A stretch of 42,681 bases of DNA. Origin: Achromobacter arsenitoxydans SY8. Lineage in GTDB: Bacteria > Pseudomonadota > Gammaproteobacteria > Burkholderiales > Burkholderiaceae_B. Every line of letters starts with the position of its first letter. Position 1 is the first letter of the stretch. Below, in pieces: positions 16,171-26,830 of the stretch. The DNA lies in NCBI RefSeq assembly GCF_000236785.1, contig NZ_AGUF01000038.1, forward strand, positions 1-42,681, read 5' to 3'. The notes below the pieces were generated by a model. The model saw only the letters and a program-made list of their open reading frames with translations. It was not told where the DNA came from and ran no database searches. A program made the position numbers and the translations under genes.

Positions 16171-16781
16171 CGTTGCTCCAGGGCGTGGCAATAGTTGTCC
16201 AGCAGCGCTTCGGCCTGCTGGCCCAGCGACTTGAGGCGGCGGGTATGTTGCAGCAGCAGCAGGCCCATCAGATACGTAAAGACATTCATCTGCTCAGCCT
16301 CGACCACGGCGGCGTCCCAGGCCTTTGTCCGCGCCAGCGCGTGGCCGATGAGGTCGATGCATTGCCGCAGGCGGGTGTTGAGTTTTTCATCCATGTCGCG
16401 CCCCAGGCCGCGCGGCCCCAGTCCCTGGAACAGATACATGCCCAGCGAGAAGTCCGTGCGCCGTTCGGCGTAGTACCCGAAGAAGGCGCGGATGGCGTCG
16501 CGCGCGGCCGATTCCGCGGCGCCGGAATTGGCCGCCTGCTCCAGGTGCGCGTGCAGCCGCTGCAGCGATTCGTCCAGCAGCGCGCCATAAAGCGTTTCCT
16601 TGCCCGCGAACCAGGGATAGATAGCGCCCGTCGTGCAGCCGGCTTCCTTGGCGATCGCCCGGACGGTGGTCTTTTCCAGGCCATCGCGCTCGAAGACGCG
16701 CTGGGCAGCGTCAAGAATGATCTGCCGGCGCAGGGCACTGAGGCGTTCGTTACGGTCGGCGCGGGGGGAGGGGGGAGCCAT
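16167..16781 (-). CDS. TetR-family transcriptional regulator
   Basis: This 204-residue regulator has the TetR helix-turn-helix at about residues 18-64: IILDAAQRVFERDGLEKTTV, AIAKEAGCTTGAIYPWF and GKETLYGALLDESL. A ligand-binding helical domain of normal size follows. It is the first gene of a minus-strand operon with a thioesterase and a Rossmann protein, joined by two ATGA overlaps. A 7-1-7 inverted repeat at 16832-16846, 51 bp upstream of its start, is the likely autoregulatory operator. By family habit it would repress the operon until it binds an acyl-CoA-like ligand. Confidence 0.92.
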   Translation of the reverse strand: MAPPSPRADRNERLSALRRQIILDAAQRVFERDGLEKTTVRAIAKEAGCTTGAIYPWFAGKETLYGALLDESLQRLHAHLEQAANSGAAESAARDAIRAFFGYYAERRTDFSLGMYLFQGLGPRGLGRDMDEKLNTRLRQCIDLIGHALARTKAWDAAVVEAEQMNVFTYLMGLLLLQHTRRLKSLGQQAEALLDNYCHALEQR

Positions 16782-16831
16782 GGTGGATTCCAGGCGACGC
16801 GATGCGTTAGATCATATCGACGATTTTTATT

Positions 16832-16846
16832 AATAACAATGTTATT
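16832..16846. promoter_or_regulatory. Candidate TetR operator
   Basis: The sequence AATAACAATGTTATT is a perfect 7-1-7 inverted repeat 51 bp upstream of the tetR start, in AT-rich DNA that likely contains the operon promoter. This spacing and symmetry are typical of TetR autoregulation. Confidence 0.65.
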
Positions 16847-17239
16847 TGGCGCGATTGTGTATACGATGATCTTCAAGCTTCAAGCAGTTGCGGGCGGCTC
16901 CGTTTGCCGTCGGATCGGGGTGGGGTCATCCCCCCAAACTGGGTTGAAGCGTTGTATTCCAAATTGCCTAAATAATTAGGGGCAGGGCTGAAAGTCGCGT
17001 GGTTGCGTGCTCGGGCTTGTTGCTAAGGGAAAGCCCTAGCCTTGATGGCGATGCAGTGGCGGGATGTTGCAAGTTCCCAACAAGGCTGTCGCAAACCTGC
17101 ACTTTTCTGATGCCGACCGTAGCCAGTCCCCCCGATTTTTGATGCAATAGCGTCAACTTCCCTTCGCGGAGTTAGGGGGGCGGCAGGCTGGTTTGCTGGA
17201 TTGCTGCTCTTGTCACTCAAATCAACGGAGATTTCTTAA
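16847..17239 (+). promoter_or_regulatory. Porin upstream region and probable long leader
   Basis: No gene is visible in these 393 bp. An AT-rich stretch at 16944-16980 (TTGAAG followed by TAAATAATTA) is a weak promoter candidate, which would give a leader of about 260 nt. A GGGCTT/AAGCCC hairpin (17013-17036) lies within it. A clear GGAG ribosome site sits 10-13 bp before the porin ATG. Confidence 0.35.
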
Positions 17240-18349
17240 ATGAAAAAGACTCTGCTCGCTGCCGCCCTGCTCGCCGGTTTCGCCGGTGTCGCCCAGGCAG
17301 AAACGTCTGTCACCCTGTACGGCATCATCGACACGGGCCTCGGCTACAACAAGATCAGCGGTGGTCCCGATGCCATGAACGGCAGCCGTTTCGGCATGAT
17401 CAACGGCGTCCAAAACGGTTCGCGCTGGGGTCTGCGTGGTTCGGAAGACCTGGGTGACGGCCTGCGCGCTGTTTTCACGCTGGAATCCGGCTTTGATTCG
17501 GGCAACGGCAAGTCGGCTCAAGGTGGCCGCCTGTTCGGTCGTCAAGCCACCGTCGGTCTGGCCAGCGACAGCTGGGGTCAACTGGACTTCGGTCGCCAAA
17601 CCAACATCGCGTCGAAGTACTTCGGCTCGATCGACCCGTTCGGCGCTGGCTTCGGTCAAGCTAACATCGGCGTTTCGATGAGCGCTGCCAACACGCAACG
17701 CTACGACAACATGGTCATGTATCAGACCCCGTCGTTCAGCGGCTTCCAGTTCGGCGTTGGCTACTCGTTCAATGCTGACGACAACAACACGGCCCAAACC
17801 GGCTGGAGGACTGCGGACAACACCCGCGCCATCACCACCGGTCTGCGCTACGTCAACGGCCCGCTGAACATCGCGCTGTCGTACGACCAACTGAACGCTT
17901 CGAACAAGCTGGCTACCGAGTTCACCGACGCCACCCCGCGTATGTACGCGATCGGCGCTTCGTATGACTTCGAAGTCGTGAAGCTGGCTCTGGCCTACGC
18001 TCGCACGACCGACGGCTGGTTCGCTGGTCAAGGCGTCAACCACGGCACGGGCTCCCTGAGCATCGGCACCAACATCTTCGCTGATGGCTTCAAGGCCAAC
18101 TCGTACATGGTCGGCCTGTCGGCCCCGATCGGCGGCGCAAGCAAGCTGTTCGGTTCGTGGCAAATGGTTGACCCCAGCAACGACCGTATCAACGGTGCTG
18201 AGACGATGAACGTCTTCTCGCTGGGCTACACCTACGACCTGTCCAAGCGCACCAACCTGTACGCCTACGGTTCGTACGCCAAGAACTACGCCTTCGTGGA
18301 CGACATCAAGTCGACCGCCGTCGGCGTCGGTATCCGCCACCGCTTCTAA
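17240..18349 (+). CDS. General trimeric porin (Gram-negative porin, Omp32/Bordetella porin type)
   Basis: This outer-membrane 16-stranded diffusion channel is 369 residues long. A Sec signal peptide (residues 1-20, ending GVAQA) precedes the mature ETSVTLYGIIDTGLGY, the classic first strand of betaproteobacterial porins. The internal GSRFGM...GSRWGLRGSEDLGDGLRAVF segment, the alternating aromatic strands and the C-terminal GVGIRHRF ending in Phe (assembly signal) all fit. Codon use is richer in GGT, GCT, CGT and CAA than in the neighbours, which fits very high expression. It has a good GGAG ribosome site and a double terminator. Ion preference cannot be read. Confidence 0.95.
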   Translation: MKKTLLAAALLAGFAGVAQAETSVTLYGIIDTGLGYNKISGGPDAMNGSRFGMINGVQNGSRWGLRGSEDLGDGLRAVFTLESGFDSGNGKSAQGGRLFGRQATVGLASDSWGQLDFGRQTNIASKYFGSIDPFGAGFGQANIGVSMSAANTQRYDNMVMYQTPSFSGFQFGVGYSFNADDNNTAQTGWRTADNTRAITTGLRYVNGPLNIALSYDQLNASNKLATEFTDATPRMYAIGASYDFEVVKLALAYARTTDGWFAGQGVNHGTGSLSIGTNIFADGFKANSYMVGLSAPIGGASKLFGSWQMVDPSNDRINGAETMNVFSLGYTYDLSKRTNLYAYGSYAKNYAFVDDIKSTAVGVGIRHRF

Positions 18350-18394
18350 TCCAACGCAGGGCGCAAGCCCTGTCTGGATTCAAAGCGAAAGCGC

Positions 18395-18447
18395 GCGAAC
18401 GGGCTTCGGCCCGTTCGCATAAACCACCCTTTCGGGTGGTTTTTTTT
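18395..18447 (+). terminator. Double hairpin terminator after the porin gene
   Basis: A 10-bp stem with a TTCG tetraloop (18395-18418) is followed by a second stem, AAACCACCC with GGGTGGTTT (18421-18442), ending in eight T residues. This is a strong end for an abundant mRNA and isolates it from nuoA. Confidence 0.93.
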
Positions 18448-18608
18448 CGCGTTCCGGGTTGGTTTTCAACCTGTTGTGTGCGCGTGCCGGCGGCTTCCTG
18501 TAAGCTACACGGGCGTCATCGAAAACTGCGATTGTTCCATTTGAGGAATGCAGTCTTTCACCTGTTGTTCAAGCTACAGAGTTCAGCCGGAAGTAACCGC
18601 GCGAATGC

Positions 18609-18614
18609 TACAAT
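18609..18614 (+). promoter_or_regulatory. Candidate -10 box of the nuo operon
   Basis: TACAAT lies 31 bp before the nuoA ATG in the 198-bp gap after the porin terminator. No good -35 box is placed 16-18 bp upstream, so an activator may be needed or the true promoter lies elsewhere in the gap. Confidence 0.35.
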
Positions 18615-18645
18615 CCTAAGGTTTGCGCATTTGACGGACGCCTGA

Positions 18646-19005
18646 ATGAACCTGCAACAGTATTTTCCCGTCCTGCTGTTTATCGTAGTGGCCACCCTTA
18701 TCGGGTTCGCGCTTCTAACGGCCGGCTCCCTCCTTGGCCCGCGGCGTCCTTACGCTGAGAAGCTGTCGCCGTACGAGTGCGGCTTCGAAGCCTTCGAAGA
18801 CGCTCGCATGAAGTTTGACGTGCGCTACTACCTGGTGGCGATCCTGTTCATTCTTTTCGACCTGGAAATCGCGTTCCTGTTCCCGTGGGCCATCGCCCAG
18901 GGTACGGTCGGACTCGTCGGTTTCTGGACGGTCATGGTTTTCCTCGCCGTGTTGACCGTCGGCTTCATCTACGAATGGAAAAAGGGCGCGCTGGACTGGG
19001 AATAA
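18646..19005 (+). CDS. nuoA: NADH-quinone oxidoreductase subunit A
   Basis: NuoA is a small membrane subunit of respiratory complex I, near the quinone site and the first proton channel. It is 119 residues with three hydrophobic helices (about 8-30, 63-82, 88-108). The family signature [41 protein letters not shown] is intact over residues 41-83, including the functionally important cysteine-bearing loop and the acidic residue of helix 2. It is the first gene of a complete fourteen-gene nuo operon. A small hairpin with four T residues overlaps its stop codon (see 19004-19020). Confidence 0.97.
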   Translation: MNLQQYFPVLLFIVVATLIGFALLTAGSLLGPRRPYAEKLSPYECGFEAFEDARMKFDVRYYLVAILFILFDLEIAFLFPWAIAQGTVGLVGFWTVMVFLAVLTVGFIYEWKKGALDWE

Positions 19006-19020
19006 CCCGCCGGGTTTTTT
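19004..19020 (+). terminator. Terminator-like hairpin between nuoA and nuoB
   Basis: A 5-bp AACCC/GGGTT stem with a 3-nt loop overlaps the nuoA stop codon and is followed by TTTT. It is weak; partial termination or processing inside the operon is possible. Confidence 0.4.
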
Positions 19021-19044
19021 CACAGCACGCTATCAGAGACGAAT

Positions 19045-19521
19045 ATGGCTATAGACGGCATTCTCAAGCAAGGGTTCATCACAACCAGCGCCGACAAGTT
19101 CCTGAACTGGGCGAAAACCGGCTCCATGTGGCCCATGACCTTCGGTCTGGCCTGTTGCGCGGTTGAGATGATGCACGCGGGCGCGGCCCGCTACGACCTG
19201 GACCAGTTCGGCATCATCTTCCGGCCCAGTCCGCGCCAGTCCGATCTGATGATCGTCGCGGGCACGTTGTGCAACAAGATGGCGCCGGCGCTGCGCAAGG
19301 TCTACGACCAGATGCCCGAGCCGCGCTGGGTGGTTTCCATGGGCTCCTGTGCCAATGGCGGCGGCTACTACCACTACTCGTATTCGGTGGTCCGTGGCTG
19401 CGATCGCATCGTACCGGTAGACGTCTACGTGCCGGGCTGCCCGCCCACGGCCGAGGCGCTGGTCTACGGCTTGCTGCAAATGCAGAACAAGATCCGTCTG
19501 ACCAACACGATTGCGCGCTGA
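19045..19521 (+). CDS. nuoB: NADH-quinone oxidoreductase subunit B
   Basis: NuoB is the peripheral-arm subunit that holds the terminal cluster N2 and passes electrons to quinone. It has 158 residues and the full ligand set Cys37-Cys38 ([10 protein letters not shown]), Cys102 ([16 protein letters not shown]) and Cys132 ([11 protein letters not shown]). It lies 39 bp after nuoA with a GAGAC ribosome site and is 79 bp before nuoC. NuoC and NuoD are separate proteins here, unlike the fused E. coli NuoCD. Confidence 0.97.
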   Translation: MAIDGILKQGFITTSADKFLNWAKTGSMWPMTFGLACCAVEMMHAGAARYDLDQFGIIFRPSPRQSDLMIVAGTLCNKMAPALRKVYDQMPEPRWVVSMGSCANGGGYYHYSYSVVRGCDRIVPVDVYVPGCPPTAEALVYGLLQMQNKIRLTNTIAR

Positions 19522-19600
19522 TGCTTTGCCCGGTTTGACGGCAGGCTCCGCCGCCGCAAGCCAGACGAAACCAGCGTATCGGTTCACCTAAGCGTACAAG

Positions 19601-20227
19601 ATGATGACCAGGCTCGAATCCCTGAAAAACAATTTGCAGACCACCCTCGGCGCGGATATCGCGCTGACCGAGGCGCTGGGCGAGCTCACGCTCGAAGTGC
19701 CCGCAGAACAGTGGTTCTCGGTCTGCAACAAGCTGCGCACCGAAGCCGGCCTGCGCTTTGAAACCTGTATCGACCTTTGCGGCGTCGACTACCTGACCTG
19801 GGGCAACGGCACGCGCCAGCTGCCCGAGGAATCGAACGCCCGCATTCACCGCTCGCGCTATGCGGTGGTCGCGCATCTGCTCTCCATCGAGAACAACTGG
19901 CGCCTGCGCGTGCGCACCTGGGCCGCCGACGACGAATTCCCCATCGTGGCCTCGCTGATGGAATGCTGGCCGGCCGTGGGCTGGTTCGAGCGCGAAGCCT
20001 TCGACCTGTACGGCATCGTCTTCGAAGGTCACCCCGACCTGCGCCGCATCCTCACCGACTACGGCTTCATCGGGCATCCGTTCCGCAAGGACTTCCCGCT
20101 GTCGGGCACCGTCGAAATGCGCTACGACCCCGAGCAACGGCGCGTCATTTACCAGCCGGTCACGATTGATCCGCGCGAGATCACCCCGCGCGTGGTGCGC
20201 GAAGACACCTACGGCATGGGGCGTTGA
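19601..20227 (+). CDS. nuoC: NADH-quinone oxidoreductase subunit C (30 kDa)
   Basis: NuoC is a structural subunit of the hydrophilic arm of complex I, contacting NuoB and NuoD. It has 208 residues. The family signature [29 protein letters not shown] followed by [12 protein letters not shown] is intact at about residues 127-167. Two adjacent ATG codons (19601 and 19604) could start it, and no strong ribosome site is visible. It ends 3 bp before nuoD. Confidence 0.96.
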   Translation: MMTRLESLKNNLQTTLGADIALTEALGELTLEVPAEQWFSVCNKLRTEAGLRFETCIDLCGVDYLTWGNGTRQLPEESNARIHRSRYAVVAHLLSIENNWRLRVRTWAADDEFPIVASLMECWPAVGWFEREAFDLYGIVFEGHPDLRRILTDYGFIGHPFRKDFPLSGTVEMRYDPEQRRVIYQPVTIDPREITPRVVREDTYGMGR

Positions 20228-20230
20228 ATC

Positions 20231-21487
20231 ATGGCAGACATCAAGAACTACACACTGAACTTCGGTCCCCAACACCCGGCCGCGCACGGCGTGCTGCGCC
20301 TGGTGCTGGAGCTTGACGGCGAAGTTATCCAGCGCGCCGATCCGCACATCGGCCTGCTGCACCGCGCCACCGAAAAGCTGGCCGAGCACAAGACCTACAT
20401 CCAGGCGCTGCCCTACATGGACCGCCTGGACTACGTGTCCATGATGTGCAACGAGCACGCCTACGTCATGGCCATCGAAAAGCTGCTGGGCGTCGAAGCC
20501 CCGCTGCGCGCGCAGTACATCCGCGTGATGTTCGACGAGATCACCCGTCTCCTGAACCACCTGATGTCGCTGGGTTCGCACGCGCTGGACGTGGGCGCCA
20601 TGGCGGTGTTCCTGTACGCCTTCCGCGAACGCGAAGACCTGATGGACTGCTACGAAGCCGTCTCGGGCGCGCGCATGCACGCGGCCTACTATCGTCCGGG
20701 CGGCGTCTACCGCGACCTGCCGGATTCGATGCCGCAGTACGGCGACTCCAGCAAGTTCCGCGGCGACAAGGAAATGCGCGTCATGAACGATGCGCGTTCG
20801 GGCTCGCTGCTGGACTTCATCGAAGACTTCACCAACCGCTTCCCGGGCTGCGTCGACGAGTACGAAACCCTGCTCACCGACAACCGCATCTGGAAGCAGC
20901 GTCTGGTCGGCATCGGCGTGGTCGATCCCGATCGCGCCAAGGCGCTGGGCTTCACCGGCCCCATGCTGCGCGGTTCGGGCGTCGCCTGGGACCTGCGCAA
21001 GACGCAGCCCTACGAAGTCTACGATCTGCTCGATTTCGACATCCCCGTGGGTGTCAACGGCGATTGCTACGACCGCTATCTAGTCCGTATCGCCGAGATG
21101 CGCGAGAGCAACCGCATCATCCGCCAGTGCGTGGAGTGGCTGCGCAACAACCCCGGCCCGGTCATGATCGAGAACCACAAGATCGCCCCGCCGTCGCGCA
21201 CCGCCATGAAGACCAACATGGAAGAGCTGATCCACCACTTCAAGCTCTTCACCGAAGGCTTCCACGTGCCCCCGGGCGAGGCTTACGCCTCGGTCGAGCA
21301 TCCGAAGGGCGAATTCGGCATCTACCTGGTGTCCGACGGCGCCAACAAGCCCTACCGCCTGAAGATTCGGGCCCCCGGCTTTGTCCACCTGCAATCGCTG
21401 GATGAAATGTCGCGCGGTCACATGATCGCCGACGCCGTCACCATCATTGGTACGCAGGACATCGTTTTCGGCGAAATCGATCGCTGA
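20231..21487 (+). CDS. nuoD: NADH-quinone oxidoreductase subunit D (49 kDa)
   Basis: NuoD forms, together with NuoB, the quinone-reduction pocket. It has 418 residues and is an unfused 49-kDa subunit. The N-terminal [22 protein letters not shown] motif with the quinone-site histidine, the [10 protein letters not shown] segment, and the C-terminal [30 protein letters not shown] all match the family. Spacing to nuoC is only 3 bp, so translation is probably coupled. Confidence 0.97.
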   Translation: MADIKNYTLNFGPQHPAAHGVLRLVLELDGEVIQRADPHIGLLHRATEKLAEHKTYIQALPYMDRLDYVSMMCNEHAYVMAIEKLLGVEAPLRAQYIRVMFDEITRLLNHLMSLGSHALDVGAMAVFLYAFREREDLMDCYEAVSGARMHAAYYRPGGVYRDLPDSMPQYGDSSKFRGDKEMRVMNDARSGSLLDFIEDFTNRFPGCVDEYETLLTDNRIWKQRLVGIGVVDPDRAKALGFTGPMLRGSGVAWDLRKTQPYEVYDLLDFDIPVGVNGDCYDRYLVRIAEMRESNRIIRQCVEWLRNNPGPVMIENHKIAPPSRTAMKTNMEELIHHFKLFTEGFHVPPGEAYASVEHPKGEFGIYLVSDGANKPYRLKIRAPGFVHLQSLDEMSRGHMIADAVTIIGTQDIVFGEIDR

Positions 21488-21534
21488 TCCGCCCAGACAG
21501 TCACGAGCACGCCCGCATAACCCGGATTCAAACT

Positions 21535-22029
21535 ATGCTGCTTTCCGAACAGGCCTACCAGAAAATCGACCGTGAACTCGCGAAGTTCCCGGGCGACCAG
21601 CGGCAGTCCGCCATCATGGCCTCGCTTGCCATCGCGCAAGAAGAGAAGGGCTGGTTGGCTACCGAAGTCATCGAAGATGTGGCCAACTACATTGGCGTTC
21701 CGCCCATCGCGGTCCAGGAAGTCGCCACCTTCTACAACATGTTCGACGTCAAGCCCGTCGGCAAGAACAAGATCGCCGTCTGCACGAACCTGCCCTGTGC
21801 CTTGCGCGACGGCGACCGTGCCGGCGAATACCTCAAGCGCAAGCTGGGCGTCGATTACCGCCAGACCACCGAAGACGGCCAGTTCACGCTGGTCGAAGGC
21901 GAGTGCATGGGCGCTTGCGGCGATTCCCCCGTCCTGATCGTGAACAACAAGCATATGTGCGTGCGCATGACCGACGAGAAGCTGGACGCGCTGGTCGCGG
22001 CCCTCAAGGTTCAAGGAGAGTCGGAATGA
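21535..22029 (+). CDS. nuoE: NADH-quinone oxidoreductase subunit E (24 kDa)
   Basis: NuoE is the 24-kDa flavoprotein subunit that carries the [2Fe-2S] cluster N1a next to the NADH site. It has 164 residues. The four ligands are Cys83, Cys88 (CTNLPC), Cys124 and Cys128 (GECMGACG). The helical N-terminal half includes [17 protein letters not shown] and [11 protein letters not shown]. It follows nuoD by 47 bp and overlaps nuoF by ATGA, as expected for partners that assemble together. Confidence 0.97.
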   Translation: MLLSEQAYQKIDRELAKFPGDQRQSAIMASLAIAQEEKGWLATEVIEDVANYIGVPPIAVQEVATFYNMFDVKPVGKNKIAVCTNLPCALRDGDRAGEYLKRKLGVDYRQTTEDGQFTLVEGECMGACGDSPVLIVNNKHMCVRMTDEKLDALVAALKVQGESE

Positions 22030-23393
22030 ACGCGCCCGACCTGTACAAGCAGTTCGCCCAGGGGCTGGATCCCAACCCCCTGAACGATCTGTCCAACTCG
22101 ATGTGCCTGCACGGCCGGCACATCCAGCCGCAGATCATGGCCGACGTCGACGGCGCCAACTGGCGCCTGGCGGAATACGTCAAGCGCGGCGGCTACGAAG
22201 CCCTGAAGAAGATCCTCACCACCGGCATGAAGCCGGAAGACGTGATCGCCGAAGTCAAGGCGTCGGGCCTGCGCGGCCGTGGCGGCGCGGGCTTCCCGAC
22301 CGGCCTGAAGTGGAGCTTCATGCCGCGCGCCTTCCCCGGCCAGAAGTACCTGGTCTGCAACTCCGACGAAGGCGAGCCCGGCACGTTCAAGGACCGCGAC
22401 ATCCTGCGCTTCAATCCGCACATCGTGATTGAAGGCATGGCCATCGCGGCCTACGCCATGGGCATCAGCGTCGGCTACAACTACATCCACGGCGAAATCT
22501 TCGAAGTCTACGAGCGCTTCGAGGAAGCCCTGGAAGAGGCGCGCGCCGCCGGTTTCCTGGGCGACCGGATCTTCGGTTCGGACTTCAGCTTCCAGCTGCA
22601 TGCGTTCCACGGCTACGGCGCCTACATCTGCGGCGAAGAAACCGCGCTGCTGGAATCGCTGGAAGGCAAGAAAGGCCAGCCGCGCTTCAAGCCGCCGTTC
22701 CCGGCCAGCTTCGGCCTGTACGGCAAGCCCACCACGATCAACAACACCGAGACGTTCGCGGCGGTGCCGTGGATCATCCGCAACGGCGGCCAGGCCTACC
22801 TGGAAGTCGGCAAGCCGAACAACGGCGGCACCAAGCTGTTCTCGATCACCGGCGACGTCGAACGTCCCGGCAACTACGAGATCCCGCTCGGCACGCCGTT
22901 CTCGACCCTGCTGGAACTGGCGGGCGGCATGCGCGGCGGCAAGAAGCTCAAGGCCGTGATCCCCGGCGGCTCGAGCGCCCCGGTCCTGCCCGCCGACATC
23001 ATGATGGCGTGCACGATGGACTATGACTCCATCGCCAAGGCCGGCTCGATGCTCGGCTCCGGCGCCGTGATCGTCATGGACGAGACGCGCTGCATGGTGA
23101 AGTCGCTGCTCCGTCTGTCGTACTTCTATTTCGAGGAAAGCTGCGGCCAGTGCACGCCGTGCCGCGAAGGCACCGGCTGGCTCTACCGCATGGTGCACCG
23201 CATTGAAAACGGTCATGGCCGTCCGGAAGATCTGGAACTGCTGGACAACGTGGCTGCGAACATCATGGGCCGCACCATCTGCGCCCTCGGCGACGCCGCC
23301 GCCATGCCCGTCCGTGGCTTCCTCAAGCATTTTCGCGACGAATTCGCGCACCACATCGAGCACAAGTCTTGTGTGGTCCCGCAATATCTGTAG
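22026..23393 (+). CDS. nuoF: NADH-quinone oxidoreductase subunit F (51 kDa, NADH-binding)
   Basis: NuoF oxidises NADH: it binds NADH and FMN and holds the [4Fe-4S] cluster N3. It has 455 residues from the ATG that overlaps the nuoE stop. The glycine-rich [20 protein letters not shown] segment, the NADH-site [15 protein letters not shown] and the cluster ligands Cys373, Cys376, Cys379 ([12 protein letters not shown]) and Cys419 (TICALGDAA) are all present. A longer reading from 21903 runs through nuoE and is rejected. Confidence 0.97.
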   Translation: MNAPDLYKQFAQGLDPNPLNDLSNSMCLHGRHIQPQIMADVDGANWRLAEYVKRGGYEALKKILTTGMKPEDVIAEVKASGLRGRGGAGFPTGLKWSFMPRAFPGQKYLVCNSDEGEPGTFKDRDILRFNPHIVIEGMAIAAYAMGISVGYNYIHGEIFEVYERFEEALEEARAAGFLGDRIFGSDFSFQLHAFHGYGAYICGEETALLESLEGKKGQPRFKPPFPASFGLYGKPTTINNTETFAAVPWIIRNGGQAYLEVGKPNNGGTKLFSITGDVERPGNYEIPLGTPFSTLLELAGGMRGGKKLKAVIPGGSSAPVLPADIMMACTMDYDSIAKAGSMLGSGAVIVMDETRCMVKSLLRLSYFYFEESCGQCTPCREGTGWLYRMVHRIENGHGRPEDLELLDNVAANIMGRTICALGDAAAMPVRGFLKHFRDEFAHHIEHKSCVVPQYL

Positions 23394-23408
23394 GTCTCAG
23401 GAACAGCA

Positions 23409-25736
23409 ATGGTTGAACTAACCGTCGACGGCAACAAGGTCGAAGTGCCCGAAGGCAGCATGGTCATGCATGCCGCTCAGAAAGTCGGGCTTTACGTGCC
23501 GCATTTCTGCTACCACAAGAAACTGTCCATCGCGGCCAACTGCCGGATGTGCCTGGTTGAAGTGGAAAAGGCGCCCAAGGCGCTGCCCGCCTGCGCCACG
23601 CCCGTGACCAACGGCATGGTCGTCCACACCTGCTCTGAGAAGGCTCGCGCCGCTCAGAAGTCGGTGATGGAATTCTTGCTCATCAATCACCCGCTCGACT
23701 GCCCGATCTGCGATCAGGGCGGCGAATGCCAGCTGCAGGATCTGGCCGTGGGCTACGGCGGCTCCTCCTCGCGTTACCAAGAGGAAAAGCGCGTCGTCTT
23801 CCACAAGGACCTCGGTCCGCTGGTTTCCGCCGAGGAAATGAGCCGCTGCATCCACTGCACCCGCTGCGTGCGCTTCGGCCAGGAAATTGCCGGCGTCATG
23901 GAACTGGGCATGCTGGGCCGCGGCGAGCACTCCGAGATCACCACCTTCGTGGGCCGCTCGATCGAGTCCGAACTGTCGGGCAACATGATCGACATCTGTC
24001 CGGTGGGCGCGCTGACCTCCAAGCCCTTCCGCTACAGCGCACGCACCTGGGAACTGGCTCGCCGCCGTTCGGTCAGCCCGCACGACAGCCTGGGCGCCAA
24101 TCTGGTGGTCCAGGTCAAGGGCGACCGCGTGATGCGCGTGGTTCCGTTCGAAGACGACGCCGTCAACGAATGCTGGATCAGCGACCGCGACCGCTTCTCG
24201 TATGAAGGCCTGAACAGCGACGACCGCCTGTCCGCCCCGATGATCAAGGGCGCCGACGGCAAGTGGCAGGAAGCCTCGTGGGCCGATGCCCTGCAGGCTG
24301 TCGCCCAGGGCCTGTCGCGTGTGCGCGACAGCTTCGGCGCCGGCCAGATCGGCGCGCTGGCCTCCGAATACGCCACCACCGAAGAATACGCGCTGCTGGG
24401 CCGCCTGGTCCGCGCGCTGGGTTCCGAGAACATCGACTTCCGCCTGCGCCAGACCGACCCGGCCTTCGACGCCGCGCTGGCTGGTGCGCCGTGGCTGGGC
24501 ATGCCCATCGCCGAACTCGACAACCTGGACCGCGTCCTGGTCGTCGGCTCGTTCCTGCGCAAGGACCACCCGCTGATGGCCCAGCGCCTGCGCCAGGCCG
24601 CCAAGCGCGGCACGCAGATCCTGATGGTCGACAGCGCCGCCGACGATCCCCTGATGCCCGTGACCGCGCGCATCACCGTGGCGCCTTCCGAACTGGCGCG
24701 CGCGCTGGCGGAAGTGGCCGTCGCCCTGGCGCAAGCCAAGGAACAGGCCGTGCCGGCTGAATTCGCCTCGGTCGTCCCGGGCGAGAACGCGAAGCTCATC
24801 GCCGCCAGCCTGGCGTCGGGCGCCAACACCGCCGTGCTGATGGGCAACCTGGCCGTCGCCAGCGCCCAGGCCTCCACGCTGGCCGCCAACGGCAGCAAAG
24901 TGGCCGACCTGGCCGGTGGCAAGTTCGGCTTCCTGACCTCCGGCGGCAACACCGTCGGCGGTTACCTGGCCGGCGCCATTCCGGGCAAGGGCGGCAAGTC
25001 CGCCGCCGCGATGCTGGCCGAGCCGCTCAAGGCCTATGTGGTCCTGCACGCCGAGCCGCTGCTGGATGCCGACAATGGCCAGCAAGCCATCGCCGCGCTG
25101 CGCGGCGCGCAGTTCGCCGTGGCGCTCACGCCTTACCGCTCGGCCGCGGCCGAATGGGCCGACGTGATGCTGCCGGTGTCGCCGTTCACCGAAACCTCGG
25201 GCACCTTCGTCAACGCGCAAGGCCTGGCCCAAAGCTTCAAGGGCACGGTCACGCCGTTCGGCCAGACCCGTCCGGGCTGGAAGGTCCTGCGCGTGCTGGG
25301 CAATGTCCTGCACCTGGCCGGCTTCGACGACGAAACCTCCGAGTCCGTGCGCGACGCCGTGCTGGCCGGCGGCATCGAAGGCCGTCTGTCCAACGACGTC
25401 AAGGCCCCGCTGGGCCTGGGCCAGGCCGCTGCCGGTCTGGAACGCGTCGCCGACGTGCCGATCTACCGCACGGACGCCATGGTGCGCCGTTCGGAACCGC
25501 TGCAGGCCTCGCCGGCTTCGAAGAAGCCCGCCGCCGCCATGAACGGCCGCACGCTCACCAGCCTTGGCCTGACGGCCGGCGTCAAGGTGCGCGTGTCGGG
25601 CGGGCAGGGCGCCGTCGAACTCGAAACCGTGCAGGATGATGCCGTGGCCGATCGCGCCGTGCGTATTTCCGCAGCCTTTGAAACTACCGCTGCCCTGGGC
25701 GGCGCATTCGGTCAAATCAGCGTGGAGCGTGCCTGA
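23409..25736 (+). CDS. nuoG: NADH-quinone oxidoreductase subunit G (75 kDa)
   Basis: NuoG carries electrons from the flavin end through three iron-sulfur clusters. It has 775 residues. N-terminal ligands are visible for N1b (Cys34, Cys45, Cys48, Cys62), N5 (His94, Cys98, Cys101, Cys107) and N4 (Cys147, Cys150, Cys153, Cys197). The C-terminal two thirds form a molybdopterin-oxidoreductase-like domain that holds no metal in complex I. This domain is Ala-rich and less conserved. The last base of the stop codon is the first base of the nuoH ATG. Confidence 0.97.
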   Translation: MVELTVDGNKVEVPEGSMVMHAAQKVGLYVPHFCYHKKLSIAANCRMCLVEVEKAPKALPACATPVTNGMVVHTCSEKARAAQKSVMEFLLINHPLDCPICDQGGECQLQDLAVGYGGSSSRYQEEKRVVFHKDLGPLVSAEEMSRCIHCTRCVRFGQEIAGVMELGMLGRGEHSEITTFVGRSIESELSGNMIDICPVGALTSKPFRYSARTWELARRRSVSPHDSLGANLVVQVKGDRVMRVVPFEDDAVNECWISDRDRFSYEGLNSDDRLSAPMIKGADGKWQEASWADALQAVAQGLSRVRDSFGAGQIGALASEYATTEEYALLGRLVRALGSENIDFRLRQTDPAFDAALAGAPWLGMPIAELDNLDRVLVVGSFLRKDHPLMAQRLRQAAKRGTQILMVDSAADDPLMPVTARITVAPSELARALAEVAVALAQAKEQAVPAEFASVVPGENAKLIAASLASGANTAVLMGNLAVASAQASTLAANGSKVADLAGGKFGFLTSGGNTVGGYLAGAIPGKGGKSAAAMLAEPLKAYVVLHAEPLLDADNGQQAIAALRGAQFAVALTPYRSAAAEWADVMLPVSPFTETSGTFVNAQGLAQSFKGTVTPFGQTRPGWKVLRVLGNVLHLAGFDDETSESVRDAVLAGGIEGRLSNDVKAPLGLGQAAAGLERVADVPIYRTDAMVRRSEPLQASPASKKPAAAMNGRTLTSLGLTAGVKVRVSGGQGAVELETVQDDAVADRAVRISAAFETTAALGGAFGQISVERA

Positions 25737-26809
25737 TGGAATGGCTCAATGTTCTTGAAAGCCACGGTCAGGCATTGCTGGGCCCGACGGTCTGGATGGT
25801 CCTCTGGACCCTCGTCAAGATCGTGGTCATCGCCGTGCCCATCATCCTGTGCGTGGCGTACCTGACGTACTGGGAGCGCAAGATGATCGGCGCCATGCAC
25901 GTGCGCATGGGCCCGAACCGCGTCGGTTTCAAGGGGCTGCTGCAGCCGTTTGCCGACGTGTTCAAGCTTCTTACCAAGGAAGTCGTCGTCCCCAGCCAGG
26001 CCAACAAGGTGCTGTTCGTCGTGGCCCCGGTGGTCACGCTGATGCCCGCGCTGGCCGCCTGGGCGGTCGTGCCGTTCGGTCCGGACGTCGTGCTGGCCAA
26101 CGTCAACGCCGGCCTGCTGTACATCATGGCCATCACGTCCATCGGCGTGTACGGCGTGATCGTCGCCGGCTGGGCGTCGAACTCCAAGTACGCGTTCCTG
26201 GGCGCGCTGCGCGCCTCGGCCCAGATGCTGTCGTATGAACTGGCCATCGGCTTCGTGCTGGTGACGGTGCTGCTGGTGTCGGGCAGCCTGAACATGTCCG
26301 AAATCGTGAACGTGCAGAACCGCGGCTGGTTCGCCGACAAGGGCCTGACGTTCATGTCCTGGAACTGGCTGCCGCTGCTGCCGCTGTTCGTGATCTACGT
26401 GATCTCGGCCGTTGCCGAAACCAACCGCCACCCGTTCGACGTGGTCGAAGGCGAATCGGAAATCGTGGCCGGCCACATGGTCGAATACTCGGGCATGGCG
26501 TTCGCGCTGTTCTTCCTGGGCGAATACGCCAACATGATCCTGCTGTCCTGCATGGCCTCGATCATGTTCCTGGGCGGCTGGGCTTCCCCGATTGATATCG
26601 CGCCGCTGACCTGGATTCCGGGTTGGATCTGGCTGGGTCTCAAGACGTTCGTCGTGGTCTCGTTGTTTGTGTGGTTCCGGGCTTCGTTCCCGCGCTACCG
26701 CTACGACCAGATCATGCGCTTGGGTTGGAAAATCTTCATCCCGCTGACTGGCGTTTGGCTGGTCGTGGTGGCGATCTGGATGCAGACGCCCTGGAACATT
26801 TGGCGCTAA
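25736..26809 (+). CDS. nuoH: NADH-quinone oxidoreductase subunit H
   Basis: NuoH is the membrane subunit that links the quinone pocket to the proton channels. It has 357 residues and about eight hydrophobic helices. Family motifs are intact: [20 protein letters not shown] near residue 43 and [20 protein letters not shown] at about 224-243. It starts by a 1-bp overlap (TGATG) with nuoG, so coupling is tight. NuoI follows after 21 bp. Confidence 0.97.
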   Translation: MEWLNVLESHGQALLGPTVWMVLWTLVKIVVIAVPIILCVAYLTYWERKMIGAMHVRMGPNRVGFKGLLQPFADVFKLLTKEVVVPSQANKVLFVVAPVVTLMPALAAWAVVPFGPDVVLANVNAGLLYIMAITSIGVYGVIVAGWASNSKYAFLGALRASAQMLSYELAIGFVLVTVLLVSGSLNMSEIVNVQNRGWFADKGLTFMSWNWLPLLPLFVIYVISAVAETNRHPFDVVEGESEIVAGHMVEYSGMAFALFFLGEYANMILLSCMASIMFLGGWASPIDIAPLTWIPGWIWLGLKTFVVVSLFVWFRASFPRYRYDQIMRLGWKIFIPLTGVWLVVVAIWMQTPWNIWR

Positions 26810-26830
26810 GCCGCCAAGCAGAGGCAGGAT

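Noticed and set aside
15396-16979. Plus-strand frames opposite the TetR, thioesterase and Rossmann genes
   Set aside because: They have no motifs and lie antisense to three genes with clear domains and ATGA coupling.
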